From Anaerolineae bacterium (lineage in GTDB: Bacteria; Chloroflexota; Anaerolineae; Aggregatilineales; J027): a stretch of DNA of 64,000 nt. Below are positions 58,818 to 64,000 of this stretch, piece by piece. Location: assembly GCA_008933735.1 (NCBI GenBank), contig WBUL01000008.1, forward strand, positions 124,001-188,000. The letters run 5' to 3'. Each line of letters starts with the position of its first letter. Within the stretch, counting starts at the first letter, position 1. The notes beneath the pieces were generated by a model. The model was not told where the DNA came from, did no database searches, and saw only the letters and a program-made list of their open reading frames with translations. Both the position numbers and the translations under genes were made by a program.

Positions 58818-60470
58818 ATGGAGAAAACAACAATGCGTGTCCTGGTCATTGCGCTGGATGGCGCAACCTTCGATATTTTGACCCCCTGGTTAGATCAACT
58901 GCCGACCCTCAAAAAGCTGCATGATGAAGGGGCAAAAGCCTCTCTGATGACCACCTTTCCGCCTATTACAGCGGCGGCATGGAATTCGTTTGCGACTGGC
59001 AAAAACCCCGCTAAACACGGCATTTTTGAATTTTTGCAGCGCCGGGAGGGCAGTTATGATGTTGAAACCATGACTGCCAATCATCGAAAAGCACGTACTC
59101 TATGGCGAATTCTGAGTGACGCGGGCAAAAATGTAATTGTTGTTAACGTACCTGTCACCTATCCTCCAGAGCCCGTCAATGGGTCGCTGGTCGCCGGAAT
59201 GCCCGTCCCAGCGAACCGGAGGGATTTTGCACATCCCCCGGAACTAACGCAGGAAATCATGCAGTGGTTTCCTGACTACAGCATCAACGCGACCAGCGTG
59301 TATATTCGTGGCAGAGCAGAGGATTTTCTGAACGACATTCGCCGTGAATTGAACCAGCGCTTAACGGTTGCTGAACGCCTCATGCAGCGGCAGGACTGGG
59401 ATTTTGCGATGATACACATCCTCGGTACCGACCGGATACAACACGAGTTCTGGCACTGCATGGATGAAAGCCATCCTAAACACACGGGGGAAGCACCCAG
59501 GTACAAAAATGCGATTCTGGAATATTATCAGGAGATTGACCGTAACCTGCACCGTCTTCTTGATCTTACGGACGAAAAGACCAGCGTATTTGTCATTTCA
59601 GATCACGGTTTTGGGCCGCTGCATCAATTTGTCTATCTCAACACCTGGCTGCTTGCCGAAGGTTTTCTTGTGCTGAAGAAAAATGGGCTGACACGGCTCA
59701 AATCACTGGCCTTCCGGCTTGGATTTTCACCAACCAATATCTATAAACTGGTGGCAATGCTGGGTCTAGGTGGTGTGCGCGGCGGGATGGACATGGGCAA
59801 ACGCCAGCAGCTATTGGATATGCTGTTCCTCTCGCTGCGCGATGTCGATTGGTCAAAAACAAAAGCCTATGCACGCGGCAATTTTGGGCAGATTTTTTTG
59901 AATGTTAAGGGCCGTGAACCGGAGGGCATCGTTGAGCCTGGCGTTGATTATGATAAAACGGTCTGGGAAATTATCAAACGCCTCCCCAATTTAAAAGACC
60001 CTCAAACGGGTCAGCCGCTGGTTGCACGGGCGGAAAAACGCGACGCCCTGTTCAATGGGGCTTATCTCAATCGTGCCCCCGATATTGCGGTTTTCATGAA
60101 GGAAGAAACGTATGTGCCGCTTGGCACTGCCGATTTTCCCGCCAACACAGTTGCGGAAGCCGCTGTTGGTAATACGGGCGACCACCGCTTTAATGGAATC
60201 CTCGTCATGAATGGCTACGGTATACAGCAGGCTGATCTGGGTGAAGCGAGTTTAATGGATGTAGCGCCGACGGTTCTGCATCTGCTGGGTGTTCCAGTGC
60301 CAAAAGACATGGATGGAAAAGTGCTTTTATCAGCCCTGACTCCCGATTTACACGCGGTACAATATATCGATGTTGTGGATGAATCACTACCTGCTGCCCG
60401 TTCACCCTACAGTGCTGAAGAAGAAGCCGAGATGACGCAGCATCTCGCAGACCTGGGATACTTAGGCTAA
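58818..60470 (+). CDS. Alkaline phosphatase superfamily / type I phosphodiesterase-nucleotide pyrophosphatase-like
   Basis: [27 protein letters not shown]...[26 protein letters not shown]...[13 protein letters not shown]. Confidence 0.9.
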   Translation: MEKTTMRVLVIALDGATFDILTPWLDQLPTLKKLHDEGAKASLMTTFPPITAAAWNSFATGKNPAKHGIFEFLQRREGSYDVETMTANHRKARTLWRILSDAGKNVIVVNVPVTYPPEPVNGSLVAGMPVPANRRDFAHPPELTQEIMQWFPDYSINATSVYIRGRAEDFLNDIRRELNQRLTVAERLMQRQDWDFAMIHILGTDRIQHEFWHCMDESHPKHTGEAPRYKNAILEYYQEIDRNLHRLLDLTDEKTSVFVISDHGFGPLHQFVYLNTWLLAEGFLVLKKNGLTRLKSLAFRLGFSPTNIYKLVAMLGLGGVRGGMDMGKRQQLLDMLFLSLRDVDWSKTKAYARGNFGQIFLNVKGREPEGIVEPGVDYDKTVWEIIKRLPNLKDPQTGQPLVARAEKRDALFNGAYLNRAPDIAVFMKEETYVPLGTADFPANTVAEAAVGNTGDHRFNGILVMNGYGIQQADLGEASLMDVAPTVLHLLGVPVPKDMDGKVLLSALTPDLHAVQYIDVVDESLPAARSPYSAEEEAEMTQHLADLGYLG

Positions 60471-60474
60471 AATT

Positions 60475-61512
60475 ATGATTGACTTAACTGAACGTCCGCA
60501 CCGCCGTTACAATCCTCTCACCAATGAATGGATTCTGGTCAGTCCGCATCGTGCCAAACGCCCCTGGCAGGGACAGGTCGAAACCATACCGGAAGAGGTT
60601 CGCCCTGAATATGACCCGACGTGTTACCTCTGCCCCGGCAACCCCCGTGCCGGCGGCAACCAGAATCCGCCGTATGAAGAAACCTTTGTTTTCAACAATG
60701 ACTTTCCTTCCTTGCTGCCCGATACGGAACCTGGCGTTGATGATACGAATCCATTGTTCCAATCTCAGGCTGAACGAGGAATCTGTCGCGTCATTTGTTT
60801 TTCGCCACGTCATGACTGGACTCTGGCCCACATGCCTGTACTGGATATTCAAAGAGTCGTGGATGCCTGGGCCAGAGAAACTCAGGAACTGGCGGCGAAC
60901 GCTCCCTGGATGCACTACGTACAGGTGTTTGAAAACAAAGGCGAGATGATGGGCTGCTCGAATCCGCACCCGCATGGACAAATCTGGGCGACCGAACGAC
61001 TGCCACGTGAAGTGGAAAAAGAGGAAGCCCCGCAGCGCAGCTATTTTGAAAAATACGGGCGAACGATGGTGGCGGATATTCTGGCGGAGGAGCAAAAGCG
61101 CCAGGAGCGCATCGTGTACGCTAATGAACACTGGACAATTCTAATTCCGTTCTGGGCAGTGTGGCCTTTTGAAACATTGATGATTTGCCACCGGCCGGTA
61201 CAGTGGCTGTATCAACTCAATGAGACTGAGCGACGCGCACTGGCAGATGCGGTTTCCGCCTTGACGATTCGCTACGACAACCTGTTTAAGATTTCTTTCC
61301 CGTACAGTATGGGGTTCCATCAAGCGCCGGTGAACAGCGGCGACCAACCACACTGGCATCTGCACGCTCATTACTATCCGCCGCTGCTGCGAAGCGCAAC
61401 GGTACGGAAACACATGGTCGGTTATGAAATGCTTGGGACACCGCAGCGCGATATTACAGCGGAAATCGCGGCAGCACGCCTGCGTGAACTGCCCGGTGTG
61501 AGATTTGCTTAG
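60475..61512 (+). CDS. galT: Galactose-1-phosphate uridylyltransferase
   Basis: [59 protein letters not shown] (HPH active site). Confidence 0.96.
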   Translation: MIDLTERPHRRYNPLTNEWILVSPHRAKRPWQGQVETIPEEVRPEYDPTCYLCPGNPRAGGNQNPPYEETFVFNNDFPSLLPDTEPGVDDTNPLFQSQAERGICRVICFSPRHDWTLAHMPVLDIQRVVDAWARETQELAANAPWMHYVQVFENKGEMMGCSNPHPHGQIWATERLPREVEKEEAPQRSYFEKYGRTMVADILAEEQKRQERIVYANEHWTILIPFWAVWPFETLMICHRPVQWLYQLNETERRALADAVSALTIRYDNLFKISFPYSMGFHQAPVNSGDQPHWHLHAHYYPPLLRSATVRKHMVGYEMLGTPQRDITAEIAAARLRELPGVRFA

Positions 61513-61523
61513 AAAGATAACCC

Positions 61524-62678
61524 ATGATACAAGAAAAAGTCATTGAAACTTACCGGAAAATCTTCGGCGAACAGCCGCAGTTTCTTGTCCGTGCACCGGG
61601 CCGGGCTAATCTGATTGGCGAGCATACCGATTACCATGATGGTTTTGTCATGCCGCTGGCAGTTGACCGGGCGGTTTGGCTGGCAATAGCGCCGCGCAGT
61701 GATAACCACATCAGTGTACACACCCTCGATTTTGGAAATGAGATGATCTCTTTTGGGCTTGACCAGCTCCAGGACAGCAGCCTGCCGCACTGGACAAAGC
61801 ATGTACGTGGGGCATGGTGGCTAGTGGCACATCAGGAAGGCAAACAGGCTCCCGGAGTGAATATCGTTATCGGCAGCGATATTCCGATGGGGTCGGGTAT
61901 GTCATCTTCAGCCGCGATTGAGGTTGCGATGATCGAAGCGGCGCTGGCTTTGCTGGGGGAAACTTCATCCTACACGCAGGCGCAAAAAGCGCTGTTAGCG
62001 GTAGAAATTGAGCATCAATTTATGGGAATGCCATGTGGTATTCTCGACCAGATGGCTTCCGCCGCCGCGCTGGAAGGAACAGCCATGCTGCTGGACTGCC
62101 GCAGCTTTGACCGCACCCCTGCCCCAATACCGGATTCGGTGCGTGTCGTGGTCATGAACACTATGAAAAGCCGCGAGTTGGGAGATTCGGGATATGCGAC
62201 CCGCCGGCGTGAAAGCGAATCTGCTGCACAACTCCTGGGGGTTAAAGCCCTCCGTGATGCGACCATGGACATGATTGACGCCAAACGCACAGAGCTAGGG
62301 GATGTTCGCTATCGGCGTGCCAAGCATGTCGTTACGGAAAACGAGCGCACCCTCCAGATGAAAGCCATTCTGGAAAGCCATGACCTGCAAGGAGCAGGTA
62401 AACTCCTCAACGCCAGCCACATCAGCTTACGGGACGATTACGAGGTCTCGGTTTATGAGCTGGATGTGATGAGCGAAATCGCTCAATCACATCCGGCTTG
62501 TTATGGAGCACGCATGATGGGCGGCGGGTTTGGCGGCTGCGCGGTCGGGTTAGTTAACGCAGATGCGATTGATGATTTTCTCAACGCGCTTCAGCCGCGC
62601 TATACCGAAAAAACAGGTAAACACCCGGAATTTTATGTGTGTGTTCCCGCTGCCGGAAGCGGTGTAACCCGTCTGTAA
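61524..62678 (+). CDS. galK: Galactokinase
   Basis: VRAPGRANLIGEHTDYHDGFVMPLAVDR; DIPMGSGMSSSAAIEVAM; GARMMGGGFGGCAVGLV. Confidence 0.97.
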   Translation: MIQEKVIETYRKIFGEQPQFLVRAPGRANLIGEHTDYHDGFVMPLAVDRAVWLAIAPRSDNHISVHTLDFGNEMISFGLDQLQDSSLPHWTKHVRGAWWLVAHQEGKQAPGVNIVIGSDIPMGSGMSSSAAIEVAMIEAALALLGETSSYTQAQKALLAVEIEHQFMGMPCGILDQMASAAALEGTAMLLDCRSFDRTPAPIPDSVRVVVMNTMKSRELGDSGYATRRRESESAAQLLGVKALRDATMDMIDAKRTELGDVRYRRAKHVVTENERTLQMKAILESHDLQGAGKLLNASHISLRDDYEVSVYELDVMSEIAQSHPACYGARMMGGGFGGCAVGLVNADAIDDFLNALQPRYTEKTGKHPEFYVCVPAAGSGVTRL

Positions 62679-62694
62679 CATGATCCCTTGTGGA

Positions 62695-64000
62695 TCAGAC
62701 ATATTGCTCACGAATGCGGGCGCTGGCGTAATCCAGAATGGTGACAACAATCGCAATCATCCATACTGCGATGCCCACTGAGTCGTATTTGGCAAGGCGA
62801 ATCCATTGAATCAACACCAGCCCGATACCACCACCACCAACCGCTCCGATAATCGTGGACATACGAACGTTGATATCCCAGCGATAAATGGTGAAAGACA
62901 CAAACGGCGGAATGACCTGCGGCACCACAGCATACATAATGGTCTGCAATCGATCTGCCCCTGTCGCCTGAATCGCTTCAATCGGGCCGGGGTCAATACT
63001 TTCAATGGCCTCCGAATAGAGCTTGGCGAGCGATGCGATGGTATGAATGGTCAGTGCCAGCACACCCGCAAAGGGCCCAGCGCCCACCCAGATAATCGCT
63101 ATCAAAGCCCAGACGATTGGCTCAATGGAACGAACAACATTTAGGATCACACGAATGATGTAATAGGCAGCAATAGTAATCCGCGATGTAGACATCAGAT
63201 TACGCGCCGCCAAAAAGCTCACAGGTACAGCCAGTACAAGACCGGCAATCGTCGCCATGAGCGCCAGAAACAGCGTTTCAATGATGCCTTCAAAAGACAG
63301 CCAGAAATCCTCACTGAGCTTGAGCGACCCAACTTCCTGCTTCTGACGCACAGTAATTTCAACAGGGGTACTTGTGGTCGCCGTAGCGGGGATGGTGAAG
63401 TTGGGCATCACAAAACTCAGCTCAAATTCGCCATTTTCATCGGGAATTACGCGCACCCGTTCACCTTCCACCACCACCCGAAATTCCGGCACGCTGCCGG
63501 GTTTCAGCACGAGTTCCGCTTCTTCGCCGGGGCGGAAGTCATAACCTTTGATGTTAATCGTGGTGCCTTCATCCCGCGATCCATCAGGTTTTCTTAAGCC
63601 GGAAATACTGCCGCAGACCGAATCAATTTCAATATAAGACTCACCCTCGGTATGTGTTGGCTGTTTAACGGGGGTATCGTCGCAGGGTGTTTCCCACATT
63701 GCCACGCCATCGAAGGTTTCCACTTCGCGCGTAAACGCGGAGTCATCGGGATTCCAGGGCCATAAGATTTGTTTTAGGCGAGGGCTGACATCCCCGATTT
63801 CGTTGACCGCCTTTGCAATATCAATTTCCGTGATATGAGCGCCGATGATCAGGGTCGCAATAGTAATAAATAGACCCGGCACCAGCGCTGGCGAAGGTTT
63901 GCCACCTGCACTGACATAGCCATCGTAGATATTCCAGACATAGCCAACGGTGGTCAGCAAAATGGCAAGGGTGGCAAAAATAAACGCTTGTTCCTGTTTT
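62695..64000 (-). CDS. Phosphonate-type ABC transporter permease (PhnE-like) with IPT/TIG-like insertion; runs off window end
   Basis: Permease core EAIQATGADRLQTIMYAVVPQVIPPFVSFTIYRWDINVRMSTIIGAVGGGGIG (PhnE motif). Frame stays open to 64000 (…KQEQAFIFATLAILLTTVGYVWN…), so TTG 63960 in the ORF track is probably not the start. Confidence 0.9.
   Translation of the reverse strand, partial: KQEQAFIFATLAILLTTVGYVWNIYDGYVSAGGKPSPALVPGLFITIATLIIGAHITEIDIAKAVNEIGDVSPRLKQILWPWNPDDSAFTREVETFDGVAMWETPCDDTPVKQPTHTEGESYIEIDSVCGSISGLRKPDGSRDEGTTINIKGYDFRPGEEAELVLKPGSVPEFRVVVEGERVRVIPDENGEFELSFVMPNFTIPATATTSTPVEITVRQKQEVGSLKLSEDFWLSFEGIIETLFLALMATIAGLVLAVPVSFLAARNLMSTSRITIAAYYIIRVILNVVRSIEPIVWALIAIIWVGAGPFAGVLALTIHTIASLAKLYSEAIESIDPGPIEAIQATGADRLQTIMYAVVPQVIPPFVSFTIYRWDINVRMSTIIGAVGGGGIGLVLIQWIRLAKYDSVGIAVWMIAIVVTILDYASARIREQYV

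Noticed and set aside
60484-61131. 215-aa minus-strand ORF antisense to galT
   Set aside because: Shadow ORF; galT is unambiguous.
62681-62697. TGATCC-CTTGT-GGATCA inverted repeat between galK and the PhnE-like gene
   Set aside because: Only 6 bp with no T-tract, and it overlaps the PhnE-like stop codon; too weak to call a terminator.
1-64000. CRISPR arrays, tRNA/rRNA genes, transposases, phage or toxin-antitoxin/defence loci
   Set aside because: Intergenic gaps were read for repeats and tRNA-like features and none were convincing; no ORF carries transposase, integrase, Cas or restriction motifs. tRNAscan-SE and DefenseFinder would be needed for a formal negative.

Overview
This 64 kb bacterial window is densely packed. 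Gene content (YfhO-type membrane proteins, Clp-N-only protein, MalT/LuxR-like regulator, many GT4/GT2 enzymes, AapJQMP-like and Ugp-like ABC systems) resembles Chloroflexota/Anaerolineae, but that assignment is inference. About 48 protein-coding genes are supported: M3 peptidase (PepF-like), Rho, RsmA/KsgA, GalT, GalK, a CopB-type P1B ATPase, a polar amino-acid ABC operon, a carbohydrate ABC operon, a LarA-like/AEC/FGGY-kinase operon, a PknB-type kinase, a SpoIIE-type phosphatase and several envelope-polysaccharide modules. One RNA gene is supported, a small bacterial SRP RNA at about 20968-21101; it is closed by a perfect 18-bp helix, has its own promoter-like element, and overlaps the spurious N-terminal extension of an ORF in the supplied track. 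I saw no rRNA, tRNA, CRISPR array, transposase or phage genes. The observations I rate highest are: (1) a single-ORF fusion of a YfhO-type membrane protein with a MOP-type flippase, directly downstream of a polyprenyl-phosphate-mannose synthase-like GT2; (2) a NarL-type histidine kinase with a C-terminal YHS metal-binding-like domain, divergent from a CopB ATPase; (3) ABC permeases with large built-in extracytoplasmic domains; (4) a Ser/Thr kinase with an unusual ectodomain; (5) the SRP RNA with a UAGC apical tetraloop; (6) frequent 3'-3' overlap of convergent genes.
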